Source: Pseudonocardia bannensis
Lineage (GTDB): Bacteria > Actinomycetota > Actinomycetes > Mycobacteriales > Pseudonocardiaceae
Assembly (NCBI RefSeq): GCF_012911875.1
Contig: NZ_JAAXKZ010000026.1
Location: forward strand, 1 to 53,058
Reading direction: 5' to 3'
DNA length: 53,058 bases
Part shown: positions 33,846 through 42,107 of the stretch, piece by piece
Layout: each line of letters starts with the position of its first letter
How positions within the stretch are numbered: position 1 is the stretch's first letter
The notes under the pieces: model-generated
Seen by the model: only the letters and a program-made list of their open reading frames with translations
Told to the model about the DNA's origin: nothing
Databases searched by the model: none
Program-made: the position numbers and the translations under genes

Positions 33846-34790
33846 TCAGGCGCCCGATCGGGGACGTGCCACGGCGGGCCCCAGGACGTCCGGCTCCGGG
33901 GTGGCCAGGGCCAGCCGCAGAAAGTGGGCGACCAGCGGTGAGGGCGCATCGGCGCGCCGGCGCAGCAGCGCGGTCTCGACGACGGGCACGGGCCGGCTCA
34001 GCGGCAGCGCCACGACCTGCGGCCCGCACACCAGCCGGGCCGACGCGGGCAGCACCGACACCCCGAGTCCCGCCGCGACCAGCGACACCACGGTGTGCGC
34101 CAGCGCGACCTCACGCAGTACCGGCTCGACACCGGCCGACCGGCACGCGTTGAGCAGGTGCGACGCCAGTCCTCCCCATCCCGCACGGGCCGGGCTCAGG
34201 AAGACCTCCCCGGCCAGCTCGGCCAGGTCCACCCGCTCGGCGAACCGGGACGCGAGTGCGCGCGGCAACACCGCGACGAGGGGCTCGCGCTGGACCACCG
34301 CGACGTCGAGATCGGGCTCGGGCCGGGCGCCGGCACCGGGCGGCGGCAGGTGCAGCAACCCCAGGTCGGCGCGCCGCGCCCGGACGTGCTCGAGCACCCC
34401 GTCCGGGCCGTCCTCCAGGAAGTCGAGTACGACGTCGGGCCGCTCGTCGTGGTAGCGGCGCAGCAGCGGGGGAAGCACCGACCACGCCGTCGCGGAGACG
34501 AACGCCAGCGCCATCCGCCCGCTGCGGCCCTCGCCGAGGCGTCGCACCGAGTCGGCCGCGGCGTCGACGTCGGCGAGCAACCGCCGGGCGTGGGCGAGCA
34601 GGTGCCGGCCCGCCTCGGTGAGGTCGACCCCGCGCCGGTGCCGGATCAGCAGCGGCACCCCGAGCTCGTGCTCCAGGCGGGCGAGCTGCGCGCTCAGCGG
34701 CGGCTGGGTCAGGTGCAGCCGGGCCGCCGCCCGGGTGACCGAACGCTCCTCGGCGACGGCCAGGAAGTACCGCAACTGGCGCAGGTCCAT
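33846..34790 (-). CDS. LysR family transcriptional regulator
   Basis: This 314-residue LysR-type regulator has an N-terminal winged helix-turn-helix (LRQLRYFLAVAEERSVTRAA, RLHLTQPPLSAQLARLEHEL) and an effector-binding domain (MALAFVSATAWSVLPPLLRR, VVLDFLEDGPDGVLEHV). It is transcribed away from the hydroxyquinol operon with 102 bases between starts, the classical layout for a LysR activator of aromatic catabolism. The effector is likely a ring-cleavage intermediate. A partial dyad overlaps its own start codon and may be its operator. Confidence 0.9.
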   Translation of the reverse strand: MDLRQLRYFLAVAEERSVTRAAARLHLTQPPLSAQLARLEHELGVPLLIRHRRGVDLTEAGRHLLAHARRLLADVDAAADSVRRLGEGRSGRMALAFVSATAWSVLPPLLRRYHDERPDVVLDFLEDGPDGVLEHVRARRADLGLLHLPPPGAGARPEPDLDVAVVQREPLVAVLPRALASRFAERVDLAELAGEVFLSPARAGWGGLASHLLNACRSAGVEPVLREVALAHTVVSLVAAGLGVSVLPASARLVCGPQVVALPLSRPVPVVETALLRRRADAPSPLVAHFLRLALATPEPDVLGPAVARPRSGA

Positions 34791-34803
34791 AGCTCAACCT
34801 ATG
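34788..34803. promoter_or_regulatory. Candidate LysR operator dyad
   Basis: CATAGCTCAACCTATG has 5-bp inverted arms (CATAG/CTATG) and overlaps the LysR start codon in the divergent intergenic region. Its size and position fit a LysR recognition or activation half-site. The adjoining 34830-34840 is AT-richer and could hold the operon promoter. Confidence 0.45.
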
Positions 34804-34892
34804 GCTGTGCGTCGAGATCGGTATTGGACATATGACTGACGGGTGGGTGAGGGTGAGCACCAGCCGTCGTCGAGGACGCCGTTGGAGGCCCG

Positions 34893-35993
34893 GTGCGGGA
34901 GTTCGAGTACCAGGCACTACCCGGCCGGGTGGTGTTCGGTGCCGGTGCGGCCCGCACCCGGCTGGCCGCGGAGGTCGAGCGGCTGGGCGCCTCCCGGGTC
35001 CTGCTCGTGGCCGGTGAGCGCGACGCCGCCCTGGTGCGCGAGCTCGTCGCACCGTTCGCGGACCGCGTCGCCGGCACGTTCAGCGGGATCCGCCAGCACG
35101 TCCCGCTGGCCGTCGCCGAGCAGGCCCGCGGGCTCGCCGGGTCGGTGGCCGCGGACGCGGTGCTGAGCGTCGGCGGCGGGTCGACCACCGGCACCGCGAA
35201 GGCGATCGCGCTGTCCACCGGGCTCCCGGTGATCGCGGTGCCCACCACGTACTCGGGCTCGGAGGTCACGCCGATCTGGGGGCTCACCGAGAACGACCGC
35301 AAGACGACCGGGACCGACCCCGTGGTCCTCCCCCGGTCCGTGGTCTACGACCCGGAGCTCACCGTCTCGCTGCCGGCCGACCTGTCGGCGGCCAGCGGGC
35401 TCAACGCGATGGCGCACTGCGTCGAGGCGTTCTGGGCGCCCCGGCGCAACCCGATCAGCGCCCTGATCGCGGAGGAGGGCATCCGGGCGCTGGCGAGCGG
35501 GCTGCCCGGAGTGGTCGCCGACGGTGGCGACCTGGACGGCCGCGCCGAACTGCTCTACGGCAGCTACCTGGCCGGCGCGGCACTCGCCGTCGCGGGCACC
35601 GGCCTGCACCACAAGATCTGCCATGTCCTCGGCGGCGCCTACGACCTGCCACACGCGCAGACGCACGCCGTAATGCTCCCGCACGTCCTCGCATTCAACG
35701 CTCCCGGCGCCCCGGACGCCGCCCGCCGGATCGGCCGCGCGCTGGGGGCGGCCGACGACCCGGCGGGGGCGCTGCACGCGCTGGCCTCACGGCTCCCCGT
35801 TCCCCGGAGCCTGCGCGAGCTGGGCCTGCGCGACGATCGACTCGACGATGCCGCCGCCCTGATCCACGGCATCGTCCCGGCCGACAACCCGACTCCGGTC
35901 GACGCCGCGTCGCTGCGGGCACTGCTGCAGGCGGCGTGGACCGGCGCACCGCTGGACGGCCCGTGCGAGACGACCCAGGAGGCAGCATCGTGA
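34893..35993 (+). CDS. Maleylacetate reductase
   Basis: This 366-residue iron-type alcohol dehydrogenase fold enzyme is of the maleylacetate reductase group, which reduces maleylacetate to 3-oxoadipate with NAD(P)H. The N-terminus is FEYQALPGRVVFGAGAA; the nucleotide site is SVGGGSTTGTAKAIAL; then VPTTYSGSEVTPIWGLTEN, GLNAMAHCVEAFWAP, and TGLHHKICHVLGG, PHAQTHAVMLPHVLAFN with metal-site histidines. GTG 34893 has GGAGG upstream. The stop overlaps the dioxygenase start as GTGA. It is the last enzyme of the ring-cleavage route but the first gene of the operon. Confidence 0.93.
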   Translation: MREFEYQALPGRVVFGAGAARTRLAAEVERLGASRVLLVAGERDAALVRELVAPFADRVAGTFSGIRQHVPLAVAEQARGLAGSVAADAVLSVGGGSTTGTAKAIALSTGLPVIAVPTTYSGSEVTPIWGLTENDRKTTGTDPVVLPRSVVYDPELTVSLPADLSAASGLNAMAHCVEAFWAPRRNPISALIAEEGIRALASGLPGVVADGGDLDGRAELLYGSYLAGAALAVAGTGLHHKICHVLGGAYDLPHAQTHAVMLPHVLAFNAPGAPDAARRIGRALGAADDPAGALHALASRLPVPRSLRELGLRDDRLDDAAALIHGIVPADNPTPVDAASLRALLQAAWTGAPLDGPCETTQEAAS

Positions 35994-36901
35994 CCCTCGA
36001 TCCCGACCAGCAGGCCAAGGAGCAGGCCGCCCGCGAACAGGCGGTCACCGACGAGGCGGTCGCGAGCTTCGCCGGTGCCGGCTCCGACCGCTACCGCGAG
36101 ATCATGCAGAGCCTGGTCCGGCACCTGCACGCCTTCGCCCGCGACGTCCGGCTCACCCACGACGAGTGGGAGCGCGGCATCGAGTTCCTCACCCGCGTCG
36201 GGCACATCACCGACGACCGTCGGCAGGAGTTCATCCTGCTCTCCGACGTCCTCGGACTGTCCATGCTCACCGTCGGCATCAACGCCCCGGCCTCGGCGGG
36301 CGCCACCGAGTCCACCGTGTTCGGCCCGTTCTTCGTCGAGGGGGCGCCCGAGGTGGCGTTGGACGGCGACATCGCCGGCGGCGCGAAGGGCACGCCCTGC
36401 TACGTCACCGGGACGGTGCGCTCGACCGACGGGAGGCCGCTCCCGGGCGCCCGGATCGAGGTCTGGGAAGCCGACGAGGACGGCCTCTACGACGTGCAGT
36501 ACCCCGGCGCCCGCACGGCGGGCCGCGGCCGGCTGCGCGCCGGCGACTCCGGCGAGTACCGGTTCTGGTCGGTGCTGCCCTCGTGCTACGGGATCCCGGA
36601 CGACGGCCCGGTGGGCGAGATGCTCGCCGCGGCGGGCCGCGGAACGATGCGGCCCGCGCACCTGCACTTCAAGGTCGACGCGCCCGGCCACCGGACGCTG
36701 ATCACCCACATCTTCGTGGCCGGCGACGAGCACCTCGACCGTGACGCCGTCTTCGGTGTCAAGGACAGCCTGGTCCACGAGTTCGTCCCCGAACCCCCGG
36801 GACGGGCGCCCGACGGCTCGCAGCGCGACGAGCCGTGGAGCCGCGTCGATTTCGACATCGTGCTCGCCCCGGCGCAGGGCCACCGGGGGGTCTCCGCGTG
36901 A
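35990..36901 (+). CDS. Hydroxyquinol 1,2-dioxygenase-type intradiol dioxygenase
   Basis: This 303-residue non-heme Fe(III) intradiol dioxygenase cleaves a catechol-type ring between the two hydroxyls. The N-terminal helical dimer domain has YREIMQSLVRHLHAFARDVR; the catalytic domain has STVFGPFFVEGAP, DGLYDVQYPG (Tyr ligand), YRFWSVLPSCYGIPDDGPVG (Tyr ligand) and RPAHLHFKVDAPGH (the two His ligands). Its pairing with maleylacetate reductase favours hydroxyquinol (1,2,4-trihydroxybenzene) over catechol. GTG 35990 overlaps the previous stop, and its own stop overlaps the next GTG start, so the three genes are one translationally coupled operon. Confidence 0.93.
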   Translation: MTLDPDQQAKEQAAREQAVTDEAVASFAGAGSDRYREIMQSLVRHLHAFARDVRLTHDEWERGIEFLTRVGHITDDRRQEFILLSDVLGLSMLTVGINAPASAGATESTVFGPFFVEGAPEVALDGDIAGGAKGTPCYVTGTVRSTDGRPLPGARIEVWEADEDGLYDVQYPGARTAGRGRLRAGDSGEYRFWSVLPSCYGIPDDGPVGEMLAAAGRGTMRPAHLHFKVDAPGHRTLITHIFVAGDEHLDRDAVFGVKDSLVHEFVPEPPGRAPDGSQRDEPWSRVDFDIVLAPAQGHRGVSA

Positions 36902-38736
36902 CCAGCAGCGCCGACGCCGCCTCGGGTGCGGACCTCGAGAACGCCCCGACCGCCGAGCTGGGCGCCACGGCCGAGGGCGACCTCGAGACCGACGTCCTGG
37001 TCATCGGCAGTGGCCCGGCCGGCGGCGCCGCCGCGCTGGCGCTGGCCACCCTCGGCGTGCAGCACATGGTGATCACCAAGTACCGCTGGACCGCCAACAC
37101 CCCGCGCGCGCACATCACCAACCAGCGCACGATCGAGATCTTCCGCGACCTCGGCATCGAGGCCGACGTGCTCGCGCAGGGCACCCCGCACGACCTCATG
37201 GGCGAGACGGTGTTCTGCACCAGCCTCGCCGGCGACGAGATCGGCCGGGTGCGCACCTGGGGCACCCACCCCGCGCGCGAGGCCGACTACGTGCAGGCCA
37301 GCCCGTCGCCGAACTGCGACATTCCGCAGACGCTGCTCGAACCGATCATCGTGGGGCACGCCGCGTCGCGCGGCAGCCGGATCCGCTTCGACACCGAGTA
37401 CATCGGCCTCGCCCAGGACGCGGACGGCGTCACCGTGCAGGTGCGCGACCGGGTCACCGGGGCCGAGTTCCGCATCCGGGCCAGGTACGTGATCGGCGCC
37501 GACGGCGGCCGCAGCGCCGTCGCGGCCGATGTCGGGCTGCCGTTCGAGGGCGAGATGGACCTCGCCGGCAGCATGAACATCGTCTTCCACGCGGATCTGT
37601 CGAAGTACGTGGAACACCGGCCGAGCGTCCTGTACTGGGTGCTGCAGCCCGGCGCGGACATCGGCGGGATCGGCATGGGCGTGGTTCGGATGGTCCGGCC
37701 GTGGAACGAGTGGCTGGTCATCTGGGGCTACGACATCGACCAGCCGCCGCCGGAGATGGACGACGAGATCGCCACCCGGATCGTCCACGAACTCGTCGGT
37801 GACGACACGATCCCGGTGACGATCCGGTCGACGTCGCTGTGGGGCAACAACAAGATGTACGCGACGCGCTACCGCGCGGGCCGGGTGTTCTGCATGGGCG
37901 ACGCGGTGCACCGGCACCCGCCGTCGAACGGGCTGGGCTCGAACACGTCCATCCAGGACGCGTACAACCTGGCCTGGAAGCTGGCCTACGTGCTGCGGGG
38001 TGCGGCCGGCGAGGGGCTGCTCGACTCCTACGACGCCGAGCGCGCGCCGGTGGGCCGGCAGATCGTGCTGCGGGCCAACAAGAGCATCGAGGAGTTCGGA
38101 CCGATCTTCGAGGCGCTGGGGCTCACCGACGCCGCGGAACCGGACGAGATGCGCAGGCGGATCGCCGCCCGTGCGGACAACACGCCGGCGGCCGCGGAAC
38201 AGCGCGCGAAGCTGCGCGTCGCCCTGGAGCTGAAGAACTACGAGTTCAACACCCACGGCGTCGAACTGGGGCAGCGCTACCCCGCGGACGTCTCGAAAGC
38301 CGTCGTCGGCGACGGCACGCCAGAGCCGGCGTACACCCGCGACCCCGAGCTCTACTACCACCCCACGACGTGGCCGGGCGCCCGCCTGCCGCACGTGTGG
38401 CTGGGTCGCGACGGGCACCGGGTCTCCACCCACGACCTGGCCGGCAAGGGCCGGTTCTGCCTGCTCACCGGCATCGCCGGGGAGGCCTGGGCGGACGCCG
38501 CGGTCACCGTCGGGCACAAGCTCGGCATCGAGATCGCCGCGCACGTCATCGGGCCGGGCCGCGAGCACATCGACCTGTACGACGACTGGGCCCGGGCCCG
38601 CGAGGTCGGCGAGGACGGCTGCGTGCTGGTCCGTCCTGACGCGCACGTCGCCTGGCGCTGCGCGGGGCTCGCCGGCGATCCGGCCGTCGAGTTGCACCGG
38701 GTGCTGGCCGCCGTACTCGCCCTCCCCGCGCCGTGA
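36898..38736 (+). CDS. FAD-dependent phenol hydroxylase (TfdB/resorcinol hydroxylase type)
   Basis: This 612-residue class A flavin monooxygenase has LVIGSGPAGGAAALALA (FAD ADP site), the RAHITNQRTIEIFRDLGIE block, VIGADGGRSAVA (the DG motif) and RVFCMGDAVHRHPPSNGLGS (the GD motif), then NTSIQDAYNLAWKL. A C-terminal thioredoxin-like domain (RFCLLTGIAGEAW) follows, as in phenol and chlorophenol hydroxylases. It would add an ortho hydroxyl to a phenol such as resorcinol or 4-substituted phenol to feed the dioxygenase. The GTG start overlaps the dioxygenase stop. The exact substrate cannot be read from sequence. Confidence 0.9.
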   Translation: MTSSADAASGADLENAPTAELGATAEGDLETDVLVIGSGPAGGAAALALATLGVQHMVITKYRWTANTPRAHITNQRTIEIFRDLGIEADVLAQGTPHDLMGETVFCTSLAGDEIGRVRTWGTHPAREADYVQASPSPNCDIPQTLLEPIIVGHAASRGSRIRFDTEYIGLAQDADGVTVQVRDRVTGAEFRIRARYVIGADGGRSAVAADVGLPFEGEMDLAGSMNIVFHADLSKYVEHRPSVLYWVLQPGADIGGIGMGVVRMVRPWNEWLVIWGYDIDQPPPEMDDEIATRIVHELVGDDTIPVTIRSTSLWGNNKMYATRYRAGRVFCMGDAVHRHPPSNGLGSNTSIQDAYNLAWKLAYVLRGAAGEGLLDSYDAERAPVGRQIVLRANKSIEEFGPIFEALGLTDAAEPDEMRRRIAARADNTPAAAEQRAKLRVALELKNYEFNTHGVELGQRYPADVSKAVVGDGTPEPAYTRDPELYYHPTTWPGARLPHVWLGRDGHRVSTHDLAGKGRFCLLTGIAGEAWADAAVTVGHKLGIEIAAHVIGPGREHIDLYDDWARAREVGEDGCVLVRPDAHVAWRCAGLAGDPAVELHRVLAAVLALPAP

Positions 38737-39021
38737 CGTCCCGGCTCGGCGTTCGGCGCTGATCGGCTCGAGCGTGCGCTGGGAGCTCTCCGGACGACTC
38801 TCGGCGCACGTTCGAGGGCGCCGGCCGGGCCGGTACACCGCTCACCGCCGCGCGGTCGGTCCTCGCCGAACCGCGACCGGTGCGCCGCGGTTCATCCGGA
38901 ATTCCCCGGAGCCACTCATCGCGCCGTGCCACACGGTCGTCTCACGGAACGTGACGACTCCTGTCATCCGATCGTGTCTCGCTTAGGTTGCCTTACGGAT
39001 CAATGACGGCACGGTCACGAA
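38737..39021. other. 285-base intergenic stretch
   Basis: I see no gene here. A lower-GC patch at 38960-39010 with GCTTAGGTTGCCTTAC probably contains the promoter of the secreted protein at 39096. GTCACG-AAACG-GACACG at 39014-39030 is a spaced near-repeat that could be an MtrA-type site, which is a guess. Confidence 0.4.
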
Positions 39022-39095
39022 ACGGACACGGATTCCCCCGATCCGCCGGACCCCGACCGGACGTCCTGCCGGGCCGTCGATCCGGAAGGTAGATC
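39022..39095 (+). promoter_or_regulatory. Conserved leader shared by the two M15-like paralogues (copy 1)
   Basis: A 23-base block starting ACGGACACGGATTCCCCC is identical at 39022-39044 and 42033-42055. GATCCGGAAGG follows 57 or 58 bases later in both, and then the GTG start. The block contains a short stem (CGGAT/ATCCG with loop TCCCCCG) in this copy. It is likely a shared 5'-UTR element controlling both genes. I did not find the core of a known riboswitch. Confidence 0.65.
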
Positions 39096-40010
39096 GTGGC
39101 TCGGCATCGCTCCCCCCGAAGCCGCCGCGTGACCGAGGACCTGCCGGTGTCGGCTCCGACACCGGCGGCCCCCCGGACGCCGCGGCCGGTCCCCGCTCCC
39201 CGCGTGGCACGCCCCGGCGTGCCCACGCCCGTCCGGCGCGGCGTGGCCGTCGTCGCCGTCGCCGGCGGGGCGCTGTCCCTGGTCGGTGCCGCCGCCCCCG
39301 GGCCCGGCGCCGTCACCGGGACCCCACAGGCCGATCCCGGCCCCGGCGCGCAGCCGGCGGCGCTGCTGCTCACCACCGGCACCGCGAGCTCCGACGCGAC
39401 AGCGGCGGCCCCGGCGCTGGTCGAGCAGCGCACCCTGGCTCCGGTCGCCCCGGAGACCGAGATCCTCGACGCCTCGGCCCTGGTCAAGGCCGTGCAACTG
39501 GCCGAGGACCAGGCCGCGGAAGCGGAACGGAAGGCAGCCGAGGCGAAGGCCGAGGCCGAGCGGAAGGCAGCCGAGGCGAAGAAGGCCGCCGAGGTACGGG
39601 CGGTCTCGGCCACCACCACGGCGGCGACCGGCGCGCTGGGCTGCGGACTGAGCACCGCGAGCCTCGGCGACGTCAAGCCGTGGGTCGAGCAGGCGGCGGA
39701 GTTCCTGGGCTGCCTGTTCGGCAAGCCGACGATGATCGGCCAGGCGAGCCGCGGCAACGCGTCGGACCACCCGTCCGGTCTCGCGCTCGACTTCATGATG
39801 CGCGGCGCCACCGGTGACCGCCTCGCCGAATGCGCGGTGCGCAACAAGGACGCGCTGGGCATCACCTACGTGATCTGGAAGCAACGGATCAACTTCGGCA
39901 GCGGCTGGCAACCCATGGAGGACCGCGGTAGCGACACCGCCAACCACTTCGACCACGTGCACGTCTCGTTCGAGAAGAGCGCGCCGGGCGGGCGGCCGAC
40001 GGGCTGCTAG
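39096..40010 (+). CDS. Secreted M15-like (ARB_07466 C-terminal domain) protein, copy A
   Basis: This 304-residue protein has an arginine-rich N-terminus, a signal-anchor segment (GVAVVAVAGGALSLVGAAA), a low-complexity stalk, and a Lys/Glu/Ala helix with repeated AEAERKAAEAK units (residues 140-170) likely to be coiled coil. The C-terminal domain of about 110 residues is DD-peptidase-like: LGCLFGKPTMIG, SDHPSGLALDFM (His and Asp ligands), YVIWKQRINFGSGW and HFDHVHVSF (His-x-His). These match the M15/VanY zinc geometry, so a peptidoglycan hydrolase or wall-binding role is likely. GTG 39096 has GGAAGG upstream. Its paralogue is at 42108. Confidence 0.8.
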   Translation: MARHRSPRSRRVTEDLPVSAPTPAAPRTPRPVPAPRVARPGVPTPVRRGVAVVAVAGGALSLVGAAAPGPGAVTGTPQADPGPGAQPAALLLTTGTASSDATAAAPALVEQRTLAPVAPETEILDASALVKAVQLAEDQAAEAERKAAEAKAEAERKAAEAKKAAEVRAVSATTTAATGALGCGLSTASLGDVKPWVEQAAEFLGCLFGKPTMIGQASRGNASDHPSGLALDFMMRGATGDRLAECAVRNKDALGITYVIWKQRINFGSGWQPMEDRGSDTANHFDHVHVSFEKSAPGGRPTGC

Positions 40011-40822
40011 GAGCGCGAGTACTCCGAGGCCCGGCGCACCTGCTCGTCGGTCGGCCGCACCCCGGTGTAGAGCACGAACTGCTCCAGCGCCTGCAGCGCG
40101 ATGACCTCGGTACCGGTGATGACCCGCCGGCCGCGCTCGCGGGCACGCCGCACCAGCGGGGTGTCCTCGGGCACCGCGACGACCTCGAACACGATCTCCG
40201 CCGCGTCCACCACCTCGGGTGCGACCGGCAGGTCGTCGGCTGCCGGCCCGCCCGCCATCCCGACCGGCGTCGCGTTCACCAGCAGCCGCGGCCGGGCGGC
40301 ACCCAGCTCGGCCTGCCAGGGGTAGCCGTACTGCTCGGCCAGCGCCCGCCCGGTGCGCTCGTTGCGCGCGACGACGACGCCGTTACCGAATCCGCTGTCG
40401 CGCAGCGCAGCGACCACCGCCTTGGCCATCCCGCCGCTGCCCAGCACCGCGAAATCGGCGTCGGCCGGGACGTCGTGCGCGGCCAGCAACGCGACGATCG
40501 CCAGATAGTCGGTGTTGTAGGCGCGCAGGTGGCCGCCGTCGTTGACGATCGTGTTCACCGACCCGATCACGCTCGCCGACGGGTCCAGCTCGTCGACGAG
40601 CGGGATGCAGTCCTCCTTGTAGGGCATCGAGACCCCGCAGCCGCGGATGCCCAGTGCGCGGATCCCGCCGATGGCGGCGGCGAGGTCGGTCGTCGTGAAC
40701 GCCTTGTAGACGAAGTCCAGGCCCAGCTCCGCGTAGAGGTGGTTGTGGAACCGCGTCCCGATGTTGCTCGGCCGGGCGGCGAGCGACATGCACAGCTGGG
40801 TGTCCTTGGATATCGACGGCAC
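40007..40822 (-). CDS. Shikimate dehydrogenase-like protein (SDH-L, HI0607 type)
   Basis: This 271-residue protein closely follows the pattern of the Haemophilus HI0607 SDH-L class: KDTQLCMSLAARPSN, TRFHNHLYAELGLDFVYKAF, ALGIRGCGVSMPYKE (catalytic Lys), SVNTIVND and LRAYNTDY. The NAD(P) domain has VLGSGGMAKAVVAAL and NATPVGMAGG. Canonical AroE has a Ser-x-Ser shikimate site that is altered here, and SDH-L enzymes are poor shikimate oxidisers with an uncertain physiological substrate. GTG 40822 is the start. The two stop codons of this gene and copy A share the palindromic CTAG at 40007-40010. Confidence 0.85.
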   Translation of the reverse strand: MPSISKDTQLCMSLAARPSNIGTRFHNHLYAELGLDFVYKAFTTTDLAAAIGGIRALGIRGCGVSMPYKEDCIPLVDELDPSASVIGSVNTIVNDGGHLRAYNTDYLAIVALLAAHDVPADADFAVLGSGGMAKAVVAALRDSGFGNGVVVARNERTGRALAEQYGYPWQAELGAARPRLLVNATPVGMAGGPAADDLPVAPEVVDAAEIVFEVVAVPEDTPLVRRARERGRRVITGTEVIALQALEQFVLYTGVRPTDEQVRRASEYSRS

Positions 40823-40836
40823 AGTAGAACGGTGCC

Positions 40837-41904
40837 ATGACCGTCCTCGGGCAGGTAGAGCTGCACTTCCACGGGGACGTGGTGAGCTCGGGCAACCACG
40901 TCAACCTCTCCGCCGTCCGCCTCGAGGGGGACGTCATCTGGCTCGCCGGCGACGAGACGGCCACCGTGGAGCAACTGGTCCTCGACTCCCCGACCGCCCC
41001 GACCCGGGCCGAGGCCCAGCGCAGCATCCGCCTCGCCGATCTCGTCGAGCTGCCCGGAGGTCCTGACGACGAGGCCGACATCGAGGGCATCGCCCGCTCC
41101 GGCGGCGACCTGTGGCTCGTCGGCTCGCACAGCGTGGTGCGCAAGCGGATCAAGCCGGGGAACTCCGAGACCAAGGCGCTGCGTCGGCTGGGCACCGTGC
41201 GGCGGGACCCGAACCGCTTCGTCATCGTCCGGTTGGCCGTCGAGCCCGGACCCGACGGCCGCCCCGTGCCGGTCCGCGTCAGCCGCGACGGCCGGGTCAG
41301 CGCGCTGGTCGGCGCGGCCGGAGCCGAGAACCTCACCGACGTGCTCACCGGCGACGAGCATCTGGGACCGTTCCTGACGATCCCGTCGAAGGACAACGGC
41401 CTCGACGTCGAGGGGCTGGCGGTGCACGGCGACTCGCTGTACGTCGGGCTGCGCGGCCCGGTGCTTCGCGGCTGGGCCGTGGTGCTGGAGGTGCGCCCGG
41501 TCGGGGATCCGGACGACCCGGGGCGGCTGCGGCTGGGGGCGTTCCCCGACGGCACCCGCTACCGCAAGCACGTCCTGGATCTGAAGGGTCTGGGTGTGCG
41601 CGACCTGTGCCCGCACGGTGACGACCTGCTGGTGCTGGCCGGGCCCACGATGTCCCTGAGCGGACCCGTGCGGGTCCACCGGTGGCACGGCGCGGCGCAC
41701 ACCGAGGCCCACCGGGTGGTCCGCGGCGACGAGCTCACGCTGGAGGCCGAGCTGCCGCACGGCGACGGGGTGGACCATCCGGAGGGGATCGCGCTGCTCC
41801 CGGGCGAACCGCCGCGGCTGCTGGTGGTCCACGACAGCCCGTCACCTGCCCGCCGCCCCACGCCGCACATGATCCTGGCCGACGTCGTGGCCCTGCGCTC
41901 CTGA
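40837..41904 (+). CDS. DUF3616 domain protein
   Basis: This 355-residue protein matches DUF3616: an opening strand HFHGDVVSSGNHVNLSAVRL, LADLVELPGG, EADIEGIARSGGDLWLVGSH with SVVRKRIKP, and repeated strand-turn units such as VEGLAVHGDSLYVGLRGPVL and HPEGIALLPGE. The repeats suggest a beta-propeller. No function is established. It starts 14 bases from the divergent shikimate dehydrogenase-like gene, so the two starts share one tiny control region. Confidence 0.8.
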   Translation: MTVLGQVELHFHGDVVSSGNHVNLSAVRLEGDVIWLAGDETATVEQLVLDSPTAPTRAEAQRSIRLADLVELPGGPDDEADIEGIARSGGDLWLVGSHSVVRKRIKPGNSETKALRRLGTVRRDPNRFVIVRLAVEPGPDGRPVPVRVSRDGRVSALVGAAGAENLTDVLTGDEHLGPFLTIPSKDNGLDVEGLAVHGDSLYVGLRGPVLRGWAVVLEVRPVGDPDDPGRLRLGAFPDGTRYRKHVLDLKGLGVRDLCPHGDDLLVLAGPTMSLSGPVRVHRWHGAAHTEAHRVVRGDELTLEAELPHGDGVDHPEGIALLPGEPPRLLVVHDSPSPARRPTPHMILADVVALRS

Positions 41905-42032
41905 TCCCCTGTTCGTCGCCCTGCCGCTCGTCGCGCGGAGCGTGACGGTCGACTCACCAGGAGTGACGCTGCCCGTCCGGTTCGTGACCGATCCGCTACA
42001 TTCGCCCCGGATCACGAGGGCTCGGCTCCCCG

Positions 42033-42107
42033 ACGGACACGGATTCCCCCGATCCACCGGCGACCCCGCCGATGTCCGCCCGGGCCCGACGATCCGGAAG
42101 GCAGGTC
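42033..42107 (+). promoter_or_regulatory. Conserved leader of the M15-like paralogues (copy 2)
   Basis: This is the second copy of the leader described at 39022: the same 23-base block, then GATCCGGAAGG 58 bases after the block start, and a GTG start 7 bases after that motif. The bases between the blocks differ, so the conserved parts are probably under selection rather than just a recent duplication. Confidence 0.65.

Noticed and set aside
36586..38838. Very long open frame on the strand opposite the flavin hydroxylase
   Set aside because: It is the usual high-GC shadow frame: Arg/His/Val-rich, with no family motifs and antisense to a clear enzyme.
38980..38996. DtxR/IdeR iron box (TTAGGTTGCCTTAC)
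   Set aside because: Only the left half of the 19-base palindrome matches; the right half is absent.
39022..39095. Cyclic-di-AMP (ydaO) riboswitch call for the M15-like leaders
   Set aside because: The characteristic conserved core (GGGGTGAA-type segment) is not present, so only a conserved leader is reported.
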